A DNA stretch of 64,000 nucleotides. Origin: Sequoia sempervirens. Taxonomy: Eukaryota > Streptophyta > Pinopsida > Cupressales > Cupressaceae. The notes under the pieces were generated by a model that saw only the letters and a list, made by a program, of their open reading frames with translations, did not search any database and was not told where the DNA came from. Made by a program: the position numbers and the translations under genes. Positions 47,670 to 60,529 of the stretch are shown piece after piece; position 1 is the first letter of the stretch, and each line of letters opens with the position of its first letter. The stretch is taken from NCBI GenBank assembly GCA_007258455.2, contig VDFB02275638.1, forward strand, positions 1 to 64,000. Reading direction: 5' to 3'.

Positions 47670-49440
47670 CATTTCAAAAATTAGCAAACTTTATGCCAAG
47701 CTTTCCAAATAGATTGCAAAGGAAAGGATGCTCTAATTTTAAAGAAATGAGACATGAGCATTTCATCTAGCCAATTAGTAGCTTTCCGCTTCTTAATTTA
47801 GGCTTCCATAATTCAATGATGAACTAAATTTTTGTATGGTTCATCTCCACTAGAAGCTCTAATAATTCATTTTGTAGCAAGGCATAGTCCTTGAGTTTTG
47901 CAATCTATGAACCCTAGGCTACTTTAGATCTTGGTTGGATGTGATGCAAGCAGGAAGAAGTAATGAATCCAGCATTACCATCCAATTTGAACCACAAAAA
48001 TTTTTGAATTATTTTGTTCATTTTCATAACCTTGCTTGGAAGGCATCAAAAGTTCAGTCTTGTCATGAGCTAGTTGAGAACTAGAAATAGAACAATGCAA
48101 ATTTAAGATGTTCAAAGTGTTGTTTAATTCTTCTTTAAAATTTTTTAGGAACAACATATTGCCATCAACAAAGTGGGAATTAATAACCACCTTATTTTGA
48201 GGAATAGATGCCTTTAATAAGCTTCATCTGATTAACTTTTTGGAGAAGATAACCCAAGGCATCAATTGTAAGCACATATAAAAATGGAGATTTAAAGGAC
48301 ATTTTTTCCTTATAGAAAGTTGTAATTCAAGGGTTCTAAAATAGACATATTAATAACAAAGTGAGCATTGACGTCTTTGAACAACATTTGAAATGATTTT
48401 GCATTTTTGGTCCAAAACTCAACCAATGCAACATTTTAAGAATGTAGCTCCAACGAATTCTATCATATGGTTCATCAAAATCTAATTCAATCACTAAAAC
48501 ATTTCGGCCTAATTGATGGGCCGATTCAATAGTCTCCCAAGCCAACATTAGATTGTCAAGTATATATCTACCTTTTACAAAACTCATTTGCTCAGCTCTC
48601 ACAATACCCTATACAATAGGTTTAATTGTGATAGCCAAACCTTTGGCAATGATTTTATAGCAAGTGTTTAAGAGGGTAATTGGATGCCAGCCAACAATAA
48701 TATCCTCACTTTTCCCTTTAGGAATAAGTTTGATTAGGCCTTTATTGATACTTGGTCTTAAAGGATCCATTCTGAAGAGCTTCTAAGTATAACATATAAA
48801 AATCATGTTTGATATGATTCCACATGACTTGATAAAATTCAACTGGTGGACCATCAAAGCCAAGGATTTTATTAGATTTCATAGACAAAAGGGCACATTC
48901 AATTTCTTCCAAGGATAAAATACGATCCAAAAATCAACTATACCCAAGATCAATTTGGTTACAGATACAACTCTTGACACTTTCTTCCAAGATCTGTTGA
49001 ATATCTACCCAATTACTCTCCTCTTTAAATAACTTTGCATAAAAGTTGTGGAACAATCTAATTATTTCAGCAAAATCTGTGTGAAATCCATTTTTATCTA
49101 GAATAGCTCCATTTATCTCTTTTTATGCTTATAATTAAGATAGTTAAAGAAAATTTTGGATCTGATATTCTCTTAATCCATTGAAGTCTAGCTCTGATTT
49201 TAGTACCCTACCCCTTGTAGTGATTTAATTTATGCAGTTGAGTTTCAATAACAACAATAGAAGTTTGAATCCTCTCATTTTGAGTATCAACATTTAGTTG
49301 TTTCCTACCATGTTCCAGCTATCCTTACAAGGATTTCTCTCTACTCTTACGTCTCTAAGTCATTCTCCTTCCAAATGATCAAAGAAACTTGGTACATTGT
49401 GTAAGAGAAGAACACCACCATTCAATCATGTTGTGCCCAA
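47670..49440 (-). pseudogene. L1-type LINE ORF2: reverse transcriptase remnant
   Basis: Minus-strand non-LTR retrotransposon RT in pieces. 48742-48930 has EIECALLSMKSNK and GFDGPPVEFYQVMW (RT entry region). 48336-48602 has QMSFVKGRYILDNLMLAWE and the block VIELDFDEPYDRI. 47975-48190 carries VDGNMLFLKNF, where the F/YADD catalytic box would be, reading FVDGN, so altered. Frames are interrupted by stops and shifts. Upstream sequence to about 49440 (RLQWIKRISDPKFS) fits the ORF2 linker. The endonuclease half continues at 52863-53731 beyond a large insertion. Inactive. Confidence 0.85.
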
Positions 49441-49856
49441 TCAAAAAAAAAAATGTTTCATTAAGGTATTTGTAAAGAATGGTCAAAGTCATGTAAAATT
49501 ATCGTCAAAAGTCAAAATTGAAAAAAAATTGAAAATAGACTTGATTTAGGGTTTTTTCGGTTTGTTGTCAAAAGGATGTTGGCAAAACTTTCTAAAAATA
49601 GAATCTTTGCATGGAGGGTCCTAACTGATTCTGATTGGTCGAAAATACTTCCTAAGCATGTTGGTTCGATCAGAATCGTCAAATCATCAGTATTTCTCTG
49701 GTGGGTCAATTATGTTTTTTTCAGAAAGCAAAGCATGAACTCTGAAGTCATCAATGGAGGAAGGTCAACTACCAAGTGTCAGATTCAAAGTTTCAAATGT
49801 TGCACAAATGATGTGGAACGACGAAAGATGCACGTAGAACGGTAAACAACAAAGGC

Positions 49857-51030
49857 AAAAAAAGATAAAAGTTGGAAATTGTGAAAAAAATTCTAACACT
49901 AGGAAGTCCAAGCACCCTTGTCCAGTCAAGGTGCCTAACAGCCATTTTTTAGCTTATGTCATTCGATGCACGAGAAACAATGAACGCAGTTGGCGAACAC
50001 GAAGCGAAGAGCGAAGAAATCAATGAAAATTGAAAATCATGAAAATAATTCTCTGGAAAACCCAAGCGCCCCTGTCAAGGAAGGGCGCCTAGGATCTCAT
50101 GCCTTAGTTTTTTTGTCTTTTTCTCGAAAAACATGCAAGTCTTCCCCGTTAGCTCGGTTCAATCACGCAGTAAGCAGTTTTTAGGGCAGTGCAAGGCAGG
50201 AGATCATCTCAGTTATGTTTAGACTCCTCAGTTGAATCATCATCCAGTGTTGAGGATCAGTCAGATAGCAGATAACATAGATCGAACGGAGGCAGTTTGC
50301 AAGAAATGAAGAAAATCATAGAAAAGTTAAAAATTATCAAATTTTGGCTAAGTCTGGAAGACTTGGGCGCCCCTGTCAAGGAGGGGCGTCTAGCTTTCAG
50401 AACATTAGAATATTTTTGCATTTTTTGAAAAACATTCAAAACGCCTTCGTTGGCCCAATTGATCTCATAAAATCTGTCAAATGTAGTGTCGGGGGCTGGC
50501 AAGGGTATCATTAATCTCATATTTGATTAGGCTTGCCGAATTGACTACCTTTCAATCTCTGCTATTCACCAATTGACGGGAAATGATGCCCGAACAAGGG
50601 TCACCGGCTTCTAGCGGAAACACACAAAACGGAGAAAGTAAAAAGTTGAAAATCTCTTAAAAATGGTTGTCTGGAAAGGCTAGGTGCCCCAGCTAGCCAG
50701 GGGCGCCCAAGTGTTCATGCCTTAGAAATTTTTCTAACCTTGGCATGCCTTCTTCCATTTCAGTCTCCGATAGCAGCTTCAAGGGTTTACAATCACGATT
50801 AGATGATGTTAGATGTCAATATGAAGTTGGGGGTCACTTCAGCAGTGGTCAACTATGAACTTGCCATGGTCAAACAAGTTTTATCATATGGCAGTGCCAG
50901 TTTGTCAGATCGTCAAAGTTAGTAGCAAGCTTCATCGAAAGTAGAAACAAGAAAATTTTGAAAAACATGAAAAAATGGCTAACATTGGGGAACCTAGGCA
51001 CCCCTGTCTAGTCAGCACTCCCAGTGTTCA
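49857..51030 (+). repeat. Five spaced units with a GC-rich hairpin
   Basis: Units of about 150-330 bp each carry a ctggaa-like lead, a short GC-rich hairpin and usually 'catgccttag' after it. Hairpins are at 49912-49934, 50066-50088, 50366-50390, 50683-50707 and a degenerate one near 50997-51023. Stem bases vary between units while pairing is kept in four of the five. Confidence 0.7.
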
Positions 51031-51103
51031 TGCCTTAGCCATTTCTCTACTTTTGTCATGCATTTTTAAAAACAAGTCTTCACATGCATGTGCTTTTTTG
51101 CCC

Positions 51104-51110
51104 TATAAAA
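51104..51110 (+). promoter_or_regulatory. TATA-like box in the LTR-like insertion
   Basis: TATAAAA in 'gccctataaaagagg', followed about 25-35 bp later by a plausible start region. Function inferred from resemblance to LTR promoters. Confidence 0.4.
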
Positions 51111-52862
51111 GAGGAATTCACTATTGCACATGCAAACGAAGTCAAATTTTTGCATGCAAAGTTTCTATTTTCATGCATGGGCTCCAAAATTATAGGGTTT
51201 TGCATGCAAAGTGTTTTTTCATCTCCAAACTCTATTCAAGAAATCTTTTAGCATTCATTCTTCATATTTTACATGTTGGCATCCAAAGGAAGAATGGTAG
51301 AATTTTCTTCTCATCAAGATTTGGAGGTTCAAATGAAGTGTTTTTCAATGTTATTTGTGGATTCAGGATTGGCAAGCACAGAGGCACGCTTTTTCATGGT
51401 CTAATTTTCTAAGGCAGCACATTTTAGAAATAGGTGGTCAGCTTTTTCAGTTTTCATCAATCTGGGTCCAATTGCGTTTTGCTCCTCTTGAAGATTGGGA
51501 AATTTTAAAATCTACTTTTTCGGCCCTATTTTTTAGGAGATTTTCTTTTTTGAGAAAAAAAAAATCAACTTTTTCAAAATCTAACGATCTGGGTCTCTTC
51601 AAGACATGATTATTTACAAAACCCAAACCTCAACTTTTTTTGTTTCCTTTTAGAGAAAAATCAGCAATCTATTTTTAGCAGTTAGTGCAAAAAATTTTGA
51701 ACATAAGTGTGTTTACAATCAAAACTCAAGATTTTCATTATACAATACTCTTCCATTGAAAATCAGGAAAAGCGTTAGAAGCATAAAGCTGCAGAAGAAA
51801 CAAAGGTCATCACTCCAGTTGCAAAGCCACCAAAATTATCAATGAGTGAGTCACCTATGGGGTAACGATGTTTTCTAAGAATAGAACTCAAAAAGTAGCA
51901 GTTAACTTGATGCATTTTCCAGGTTAAACTTGTTCTCATTCATGCATATCTATTCTTTGTGAAATATCAAATGTATAGTTGGAGTTTTTCTTGTTGTTAA
52001 ATCAATTAACTGATGTTAGCGGGTGGTTAATTGTTAGTTATCTTTTGTTTAGTTTTAGAAATAAAGCTTGTATGTTGGCAAGTCTAGTTGTAAAAAACAA
52101 GCAAATTTTAGGGTTCTCTACTCCTTGTTTGTGAATAAATAAGGGCAGTCTTGCCCATTTCTTTTCAACCATTATTGTGATAACAAATTGTTGTGCCTAC
52201 TTTTGCCGCAACATTGTTATTCAGTGTTTGTTCACTTAGTGTAAGAGCAAGTTTGCATGCCTGCCTTTGCTGCAAATCATTGTTCAGTTTATGTGTAATC
52301 TGTGCCAAGTGTAATTTGGTGTTTGATTGCTTATTGTAAGCCTGTTTTTGCTACAATCTATTGTCCCGGACATGTAATTGTTGTTGGAATTTGAGGAAGG
52401 AAATCTTATGCCCATTTTGCTCTGATCTACTGTCTCAATCTCTTTCAATATCTTGTTTTATGTGTTTTGCTTGCATAATCTTTATTTCAGCTTACATCCT
52501 ATAAGTACAATGAATCTTTGGGTGTGATCTAGAAGTGAGTTTATTTAAGCTTTTGTGTTATCAAATCATTCCTTGTTTACTTCTGATTCTCAAGCTCTGA
52601 GTTTACTTGAGTTGTTAGAAGCGTCTTTAGAGTAGGCTAGTGTTGCAGTTAGAGTTAAAAATAGAAAACCTCAGCTGTGACGTGAAGAGTTTTATAACCT
52701 TGTGCTTTCAGCTAAGAATAAAAAGATCAACAGTAGTTCAACATTTCTTTTTAAGCATCATCAACAAAGAGGGAGCTTCCCCTCCTAATTTGAAGAGCAG
52801 TTTTACTGTGCATAGTTGTCTGTTTCTAATCCGCATTCCAGAGGTGTGAATTGAAACACCAA

Positions 52863-53731
52863 CAAATCCATGATTCACCCTTTTGAGGCTTAGAAATAGA
52901 CTTCCAAATTCTCGCTAAAGCAAACACACTCAATGTTTTTTAGATGGGAGATGTTAAGCTTGTAGGGGAGTTGGGACGAAGGTGTCACTTTTTAAGTGAA
53001 AGAGATAAAATAATACGAAAATGATCGGATAGGGTAATTGAATAATCAACTAGCAAACAAGAACCAAAAAGGAAATTTTCTAATTGGATGTTATGAGACA
53101 TGTAAAATCAATCCGACCTGCTCAATTTCCTATCACTTCCTAGCCTACAATTGGACCAAGTGAACCAATTATTGACATGGTTGGAAAATTTATTATGAAT
53201 AGGATCAATAACTCCCAACAGATTTCAGCAATAGATCCATCTTTCAAATTAATCATGGTTGAGTTTGAATTGAACCAACTATGATCTTCATGATGCAACC
53301 ATTTTGAAATCCCCTTCCAACACCCAATCAACAATAGGAAGAATTTTAGAAATCCAATCCCAAAAAGCAGATCTTTCTTTAGGATTGTTAGCAGAATAAA
53401 TAGAGCAAAAACAATAGGCTAACCATTGATAAAAGAGAGTGCCCAACCACAATTATGTACAAGGTCCTCTCCTTTATCGATGACATGTTTGGAAATCTAT
53501 GGAGATAATCCAAACACAATCCCACCACTACCAACTTTATGTGAGGTATGAAGACAAACAACTTCTTTCCAAAGGTTGAAAACAATCTCGTTTAGATGAT
53601 CATTACTGAGTTTTACTTCTCATAAGAATAAAACATTTGGTTTCCATTTCAACAAGGTATCTTTGACTTTAAACTTTCATTGAGGGTGTGAAAGCCCTCG
53701 CACATTCCAAGACAAAATCTTGCAATTCATG
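52863..53731 (-). pseudogene. LINE ORF2 endonuclease (APE-type) remnant
   Basis: Begins MNCKILSWNVRGLSHPQ at about 53731, the classic start of the plant L1 apurinic-type endonuclease domain. It continues through WKPNVLFL and SHKVGSGGIVFG with several stops and frameshifts, including in-frame TGA/TAA codons soon after the start. Upstream ORF1 is not recognised. It forms one decayed LINE with 47670-49440, separated by the 49441-52862 insertion. Confidence 0.78.
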
Positions 53732-56247
53732 ATGAACCAACTAGGTTATTATCATCTTGTGGCAAGACTCCAAAACAATTAGAGAGGGAAACCACTTATT
53801 CATTACTCAACCTTTCATTTGAAATTGTTGATGGAGACCTTTATCTTTGTCTAGAATTAGGGGGAGAGAGAGATATGTTGAGGGATTTCAACAAATCTTG
53901 AGAGTGAAGGTTAGATGGCTCACTAGTTGTAGAGCGAATATAAGAAGAGGGTTCCTTTCTCTTTCTAATAGTTCTCCATTACCCTTAATTACCACAAATT
54001 AGATGTAAAAAAACACTCTTTCTTCCTAACTTAAAATTCTTAGCATTAACATAAGTAAATGCATGGAGTAGATCACATTTAGCCACTAACACCTTACTGA
54101 CAATTGCCTAATTATAATTGACTTGTTTGTAAATTTTCCTTCCTCTCTTGGCTTAGTTTTACTTTCATACATAGCACATCTATATAATTTGCTACTTCAA
54201 TTTATTATGTTTTTGCATGTAATTTCTTAGTCAATTTTTACAATCACCTATAAATGTATTTTGACATACAAGTTTTATTGCTTATATATTTTTTCTAATG
54301 AAAGAAAAAATGTATAATTTATTTTTCTCCTTGCGACCAAAAAAAGTATGTTATAGACAAACATATGTCGACATATATTTAATAAGCGGCAAATCTAAAT
54401 TTTTAGATTTATATATTCACTATAATGCCTGATTTTAATGTTAGTATTGTAACTTATAACAGTTATCTTTTGTCTAATCATATTCTAGAGTGATCATTTG
54501 ATTCAAATTGTTTATTAAGATATTCCTAATTTTGGCATTAAGATAGGGTATCTTAATGTTTAATTTGTTAAGTAGTTGATGTGTATGTATAGATATATTT
54601 ATATATATACATAGATATAGACATATGTGTATGTGTATGTGTGTACACACATGTTTACATGTATATAGATTGTGAGGTCATTTAGAGAAGATCCATCCAA
54701 GATGTGATGTATAAGAATCTCATCGACCATCATTAAAAGCTCAATATCTTGGGTTCATCCCAAGATTGTGAGTACAAGTACCCTGTTAAAAGATCATACA
54801 ATCAATAATCCTAGAAAGGCCTTTTCTCAAAAAAATATCAAGGCATTCTCACATCCTTCGAAGACAATACATCAAGCATTTAAGGGTCCCATTATATTTC
54901 AGTTTCTTCATATGCTCACAAACATGATGCATTAAGTTACAAGTATGATCTTTCTTTTATATGGTGTAGGCATAGCATGTAATGGCTCAGCGGAGAGAAA
55001 ATTGAACTACGAAATGGGTTATTGTAATGGATTACTCATTGTTCATAGTTGCCAACTACTAATAAAGGATATCTTTTATATTTGGGTTTCAGCATATATA
55101 TATCAAAGAAATGCAAGAATCACTGAAGGCTTTCGCAGCGATAGTCATTTAGTATCGAATGGCTTGTAAGTTTGTTATAGGGTATAAATCTCTCGAGCAA
55201 TGTTTGTGTAATCTGGCCATCATTGTGTCTTTGGGGGCTGCAATTTCACACTTCTAAGTTTGTGGAACTTCCATCTACAAAATTGAAGGATACTTCTGGC
55301 CATTTATAGACAGTAGAATAACACGTTTTACAAAACTACTTACAAGATTGGTCAAAGGAAGTAATCTCGGTAGTGCCTGCATTAAATTCGTGAGAACAAG
55401 AGGGTGCAATGTCGTAAAAAATAGTAACTAAATTCAGTGTGTGTGCGGATGAGATCATAAAGTAAATCAATACAATCAAGAAGTACAATAAAAACTTGGA
55501 TGGAGAACATGAGACTGTCAAGAATAAATAAAATCTTAGGTAAAGGTAGGTTACACAATCCGCTAACTATAGCATCAAAAACTTTTGATATAAGGTAATG
55601 ATCTCAACCCACATACTTGTCTGATTGAACTTGAGATATTTAGGGATAGCATATCTTCTCTCCACCAAAGAACAGATGAAAACTAAGTTAAACATTCACA
55701 ACTGCTCCAAATATTAGTGCTTGCCTATATTCGTCCTTAAGGAAAGTACAGAAGCAAACATTTAAGTTACATACTAAACCTTTTTCACAGATAAATAACG
55801 AAGGCTAGGCAGAGTGGAGGTATCTGGGAGATGCCTGGTCCTCTTTATAACGAGGTTTTTCATTTCAAATTCAGCAATAACACTCTTTTTAATCAACTTA
55901 AGAAAAATTCACTTTTTAGTTGAAATTTTATCTACCTGAGTTGAAAATTAAAAATTATGGGGAACAGGTAGAATGCAAATCTTTGGTTTGGAAGAAATGT
56001 TAAGGAATTCACGCAATGACAAGTTAAATCACAAGGAATAAATTTAAAATTCCTTAATGATACCTTCCCAACATGCTGTTAATTGCCCCGAGCTTCAGGC
56101 AAATGAAAAGGGGTGCTCCCAGTGATGAGAATTTTCACATATATGTAGGTGGTAAATCATTAACACATTTCCAAGAGAACTTCCCTTGGCCAATCCTCTC
56201 AAATGGTTGACATTAAAACTTGCTCTGCTATAAGAATTTGACTTTAG
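53732..56247. other. LINE 5' flank and 3' flank of the aminotransferase gene
   Basis: No gene recognised. 53800-54000 may be decayed LINE 5' sequence. 54590-54665 is a TATG/TGTG-rich microsatellite. The part next to 56248 should contain the 3' UTR and polyadenylation region of the minus-strand aminotransferase gene; I did not fix a poly-A site. Confidence 0.4.
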
Positions 56248-57435
56248 TCATGAAACAAGTCTCAGAGCTTTCATTAGAGCATCTGTATGTTCTGGCTTTC
56301 CAACTGAGATACGAATATAACCTTTCAATTCTTTGTTATTGTAATGGCGTATCATAACTCCCATTTTAGAAAGATCCTCCTGTAGATAAACAATAAACCA
56401 TTATAAACACGTGGATCCAAAGCATACAATGCAGAAACACAGTTTATACTGTACAATAATCCTGTCACGTAATCACAAAAAAAGAGGATCTAATAACTAT
56501 AAGTTGCTCCTTTCAGGCAGCAACTTATATAGCAGATAATAGTACACACAAACATAAGTACAAATCATAGCTTGTTTATACTGGATAAGTCGCAAAAAAA
56601 CTCCACTTATTGCTTCAACTAAAATTTTATAGATACATGCCCAACAGGCAGGCAGCGACCTGTAACTGCAAATTTGGGTGTCACAAAGTCTCCTTTTCCA
56701 TTTAGAAAGATGGAAGAGCAATGCGTGCCCAACATAAGAATACACAAACTGAGATGAATAGCCTATACCAAAAATGTATATAAGATAGAAAGTAAAAAAA
56801 ATCTTGCAGATACATGATAGATGATGAGAGAACCGTGCATGTCATATTGTTTCAGTAAGAGACGTCACAAAAGCATACCAAGAAATGTACCTTAATTTTT
56901 TTGGCATCCTTTCCATGGGTTACTGCACAAAGAATAAAATTTGAATAGCTTGGATAGGGATTCAAATATGGTACTTCTTGCAGCAGCGAATACAGTCTCT
57001 CCTTTTCAGCCACCAGTGCATCTTTCACCTTCTGCAAAGTTTGTAATAGAATTTTGATTTTTCAACTGAAAATCACTCAAATTTGGATTTTAAAGATTCT
57101 CACATGGTGATTTCAGAAGCACACATTCTGAAAATCTGCCACCATGGAAATCTCATGCATTTAATTTACAATATAGCAAGCAAAAGCACTCACACATGTC
57201 AAAAAGAAAACAACTGAACAGGGTTAGCATCAGTGTCAAAAATTGTTTGCTCTCCAAAAAAAAGGATAAACAGAAGATAAACTAACCCACACCTGTAAAT
57301 AAGTGGGATTTTTAAGTGCCGCACATGCAGCTACTTCTGCTGCAACAGAAACATTGTATGGTTGCTTTGCTCTCCAGAAATATCCCACAATGCTCAATGG
57401 AAAAGCTCCATATCCAACTCTAAGGCCTGCTAAAC
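56248..57435 (-). CDS. HISN6: Histidinol-phosphate aminotransferase, last three exons (partial)
   Basis: Class-II-type PLP aminotransferase (HisC family) that makes L-histidinol phosphate in plastid histidine synthesis. Three minus-strand exons: 57293-57435 ([34 protein letters not shown]), 56891-57031 ([25 protein letters not shown]) and 56248-56379 ([27 protein letters not shown]), with the TGA stop at 56248. Each junction has GT/AG borders (cag|gtgtgg; gcag|aagg; aag|gtacat; acag|gagg), and the frame is continuous and undamaged for about 137 codons. The Arg of GLRVGYG and the Arg of RISVG fit cofactor- and substrate-binding residues of the family. The catalytic Lys (TFSK) lies in an upstream exon not found in the window. 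So either a long intron follows to the right or the gene is a truncated copy. Confidence 0.9.
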
Positions 57436-57649
57436 CTATAAACAGCATTTATACGGAAATAAGCCAATGACTAATTTCTTCACTTGATTGAGCTAAGAAA
57501 TCCCCTAGAAGTGAGATCTTTAGTAGAGCAACACTTGAAACAAAGGTACAAAAATAATTCCACATATTACGTGTTTTGAATGCAATGCCCAATTAGGAAA
57601 AAATAATTAGTTTAATTAAGGTTTAAGTTTGAATCATGTACAAAAGCTG

Positions 57650-57990
57650 TTATGTTTTTGATATATTAAAATGGGAAACCAAGGTCCCAACCCTATTACA
57701 CAGCAGGCCCAAAGGCTACAAAGAGCAAAACCAAAAAACAGATAACCAGTGACTAGCAGCAGAACAAAGAAAAGCAGCACAAAAACAGCAAACAAACAGT
57801 ACAAAAACCACCAGTTACATCATGTTGTTTGGGGGAGACATATTTCCCCGGTCATCAAACAGGAAAGAAAAGAGGTCCTCCTTAAGGTCTTTCTTTCTGG
57901 CCTCCTTAAGGCTATTACGAGCAAAAGCTATTACGTTGGTTGCTTTTATGTTGCTGCATTAAATGGATATGTATCAAGCTCTTCACCTTA
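57650..57990 (-). mobile_element. Possible LINE 3'-end fragment
   Basis: Read on the minus strand, the sequence ends with 'gctctttgtagcctttgggc' and 'cccattttaatatatcaaaaac', the layout of plant L1 3' ends (GT-rich tail, then TAATATA and A-rich end). It would be an insertion in the aminotransferase intron. No coding part is clear. Confidence 0.35.
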
Positions 57991-59919
57991 GCAGTCATCA
58001 AGAGATGAGTCCTATCTGGCTATCTAAGTGGAAATGGCACGATGGCATTGATATTCGTTAACTTGTATGCTTTAAGAAACTAAGTTTTGTGAGCAAATAT
58101 TATACTGAGGAATATATAAATCAGTTATTATATGTTAATCTGCAACAATATTGATAAAATTTATAGCGCACAGCTTGCACTTGAACTTATCAACAACATA
58201 ACATTGGTCATTAAGGTAATTTGTAAAATCAACTCCTATTCTATCAAAAGCATCAACAGCCTCTTTTAATGATGATAATACGTATATATTTATAGGCCAA
58301 ACACCTCCATAAAATCAGCAAAAAAACCACAAAGAGATTTCATGCAACTCAACAAACATATCATACAAACAGTCGAACCAACAAGTGTGCCATGAAACTC
58401 TTTAGTGTCCTCTTCTCCTTCATCTTCCGTTTGATTTTGATGTTATGCTGCTTGGCACTCATACTCTTGTGCATGTCAACACTCTCACTGCTCCTTTCTT
58501 CTTCAGTACTAGATGAAAATCTAACATATTTAGCTAGCAAATCTCCCGTTACCAATTGTTTCCAACGATTCAAGGCATTCTTTATCTCAACACTGAAGAC
58601 TCCCAAAAAAAGTGATATCAAGCTGCAACATGTCCTTATGGCTGCCATTTGTTGGTTTTCATTTGTAATGTTTACAAACTTTTTTGGAGGTCTACATGTG
58701 CACCCACCATCTAGTTATATATTTCTTCTAATTATGCCAAGAAGGCTTTGCTTCAGCACTCATGATCTCTTCTTAGGCTTGTTGAGATTCCCTTGGATTT
58801 TGCTAAGTGATAGAGAGGGGGATCCTTTACACTAGGCTTGGCATCCACCATTCTTACAACATGCTCGAGTGCTTTGCAGAACTTATATTTTCTATATCCT
58901 ATCAATTCAATAGATTTAAGGAGGCTGATGTATGTTGTCTTCATAATGTGCGTTGACTCTAGCAACTCTCAATATTCTTATGCCACCCATTGTTTTGATC
59001 GTCTTTCCTAACCAACTCCTCATATTATTTCATAATGAGCTTCTCCATGCTTAGGCCTAGTGGGCCCTAGTGAGGGGTATAATAACCATGGCATGTGACT
59101 ATTCTTTTAGTGCCAACTTTGTGAGACATTCCTTCACCACGATGCCTAGTCACACATTTTCTATTAGTTGAAGCAATCCAATAATGGCTTGATTTGGGTT
59201 GGCAATTCTTTAAGCCTTGGCTTTATCTCTGCAAGTACCTTTTGCACTCCGTATTCAATCGAAAAGTAATATACACCAGCATCCTATTTGTGGTGAGTTG
59301 AATGACAACTTCCTTCACCCGAAAAATCAACAATTGATCACTCCATAGCTTCAAAAAAAATCTTACAAGAAGATAATCAACTGATCACTTCAACAGCAGT
59401 CTCCAACCACCTTTGGTGAAATATTTTTATGCAAAGCACAAAATCACCAAAATAACAATCTACGATCTCTGATCTCTATATTTGCTAAACTCCAAATAGC
59501 TAGAAAGTAAACTATTTGCCTAACAACCAACAACCTTAAGGGGTGCTAGCAAATAGGTATTTTACACCAATAGATTGGAAGCTGAAATATAATATTGCAA
59601 AATCTGGAGTTTGGTCTTGCAAACTAAATTATGTGATAATGATCTACAAAAATCCTATTTTCATGAATGCACCACACGTAACACATACTTGTAGACTCTA
59701 ATACTAAATGGGGGATCCAAACACAAGCCTCTTGCTTTTCTCATGTAACAAAGGCCTACATGAGCATTATAGAGGATGTTTGGCAAAAGAAACGTATGTA
59801 GTTAGTGTACAATGTCTATTATTATGTTTCAATAAAATTGGTTATAGTATATACGACTATGTCTTAATTGGTTGTCAACTTCGAGTGGTTATAAGCGTTG
59901 ATTGTTTAACGGTTGTGTT
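57991..59919. other. Putative intron or flank; no gene supported
   Basis: Minus-strand frames at 58361-58648 and 58753-58965 are Lys/Ser-rich and vaguely transposase-like, but carry no motif I can name. No further aminotransferase exon found. From perhaps 59650 on, the sequence may be the upstream part of the LTR described at 60530. Confidence 0.35.
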
Positions 59920-59927
59920 GTTCTTGG

Positions 59928-60521
59928 CATAGTTTGCGGACTCTCCAGGACTCGCCACGGACTCCGCAGACTCGGGAGTCCATTGGTGAGCCGAGTCAAC
60001 TCGCCACGGACTCGGGAGTCGAGTCCAGGATAGTCCTTGGTCGGGACTCCCGAGTCCGACCTCAGGACTCGACCCAGGACTCTCCTGCGTGGCTGGGAGT
60101 CAAAAAAGGTTCAAAACCCTCTTTTTTTTAACTTTTTCTTTCATTTTAACACTCAAGTTTGTGAAATACAGGTCTGCAAATTGAATTGGGGTTGAAAGAA
60201 GCCACGATTATATGCAAACATTTATAATCTTATGATGCTGTTATACATTGAAACTATGAGTATTTGATGACTATGAATGATTAAATTTCAATTATTGAGT
60301 GTTTGATGATCATAATTCATATGACATGTGTAATCTTTGAATTATGAGTGTTTGATAATCAAATTAGGCTCTTATGTTCTCTAAATGCATTAATTTGTAA
60401 TTTTGTTCTTTTTTTTTGTAAAACTGCAGTTTTTTTTTTGTCGAGTCTTTTCCCAAGTCCCGAGTCCGAGTCATATTTTTGGGCTGTCGAGTCTGCGGCG
60501 AGTCCGAGTTTGCAAACTATG
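59928..60521. mobile_element. Non-autonomous hAT element (MITE) with 8-bp target duplication
   Basis: 594 bp. The ends are inverted: CATAGTTTGCGGACTC at the left and, reversed, CATAGTTTGCAAACTC at the right. It is flanked by exact copies of GTTCTTGG at 59920-59927 and 60522-60529. An 8-bp duplication is the hallmark of hAT transposition. Subterminal regions (about 59940-60100 and 60440-60510) are GC-rich clusters of GACTCG/CGAGTC motifs in both orientations, likely transposase-binding sites. The middle is AT-rich and non-coding. Confidence 0.93.
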
Positions 60522-60529
60522 GTTCTTGG

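Larger units (their letters stand above)
49441..52862 (+). mobile_element. ~3.4-kb insertion splitting the LINE, LTR-like
   Basis: LINE similarity stops near 49440 and resumes near 52863. The intervening block has no coding domain. It contains a series of GC-rich hairpin units (49857-51030), then a TATA-like CTATAAAA at 51104-51110, then T-rich leader-like sequence with degenerate repeats of 'gcctgcctttgctgcaa' (about 52195-52370), ending near accaaca. This resembles a very long solo LTR of a plant retrotransposon. I could not fix the exact ends or a target duplication, so class is tentative. Confidence 0.45.

Noticed and set aside
58361..58965. Possible hAT transposase on the minus strand
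   Set aside because: Lys/Ser-rich frames without a BED finger or hAT dimerisation motif; too weak to name.
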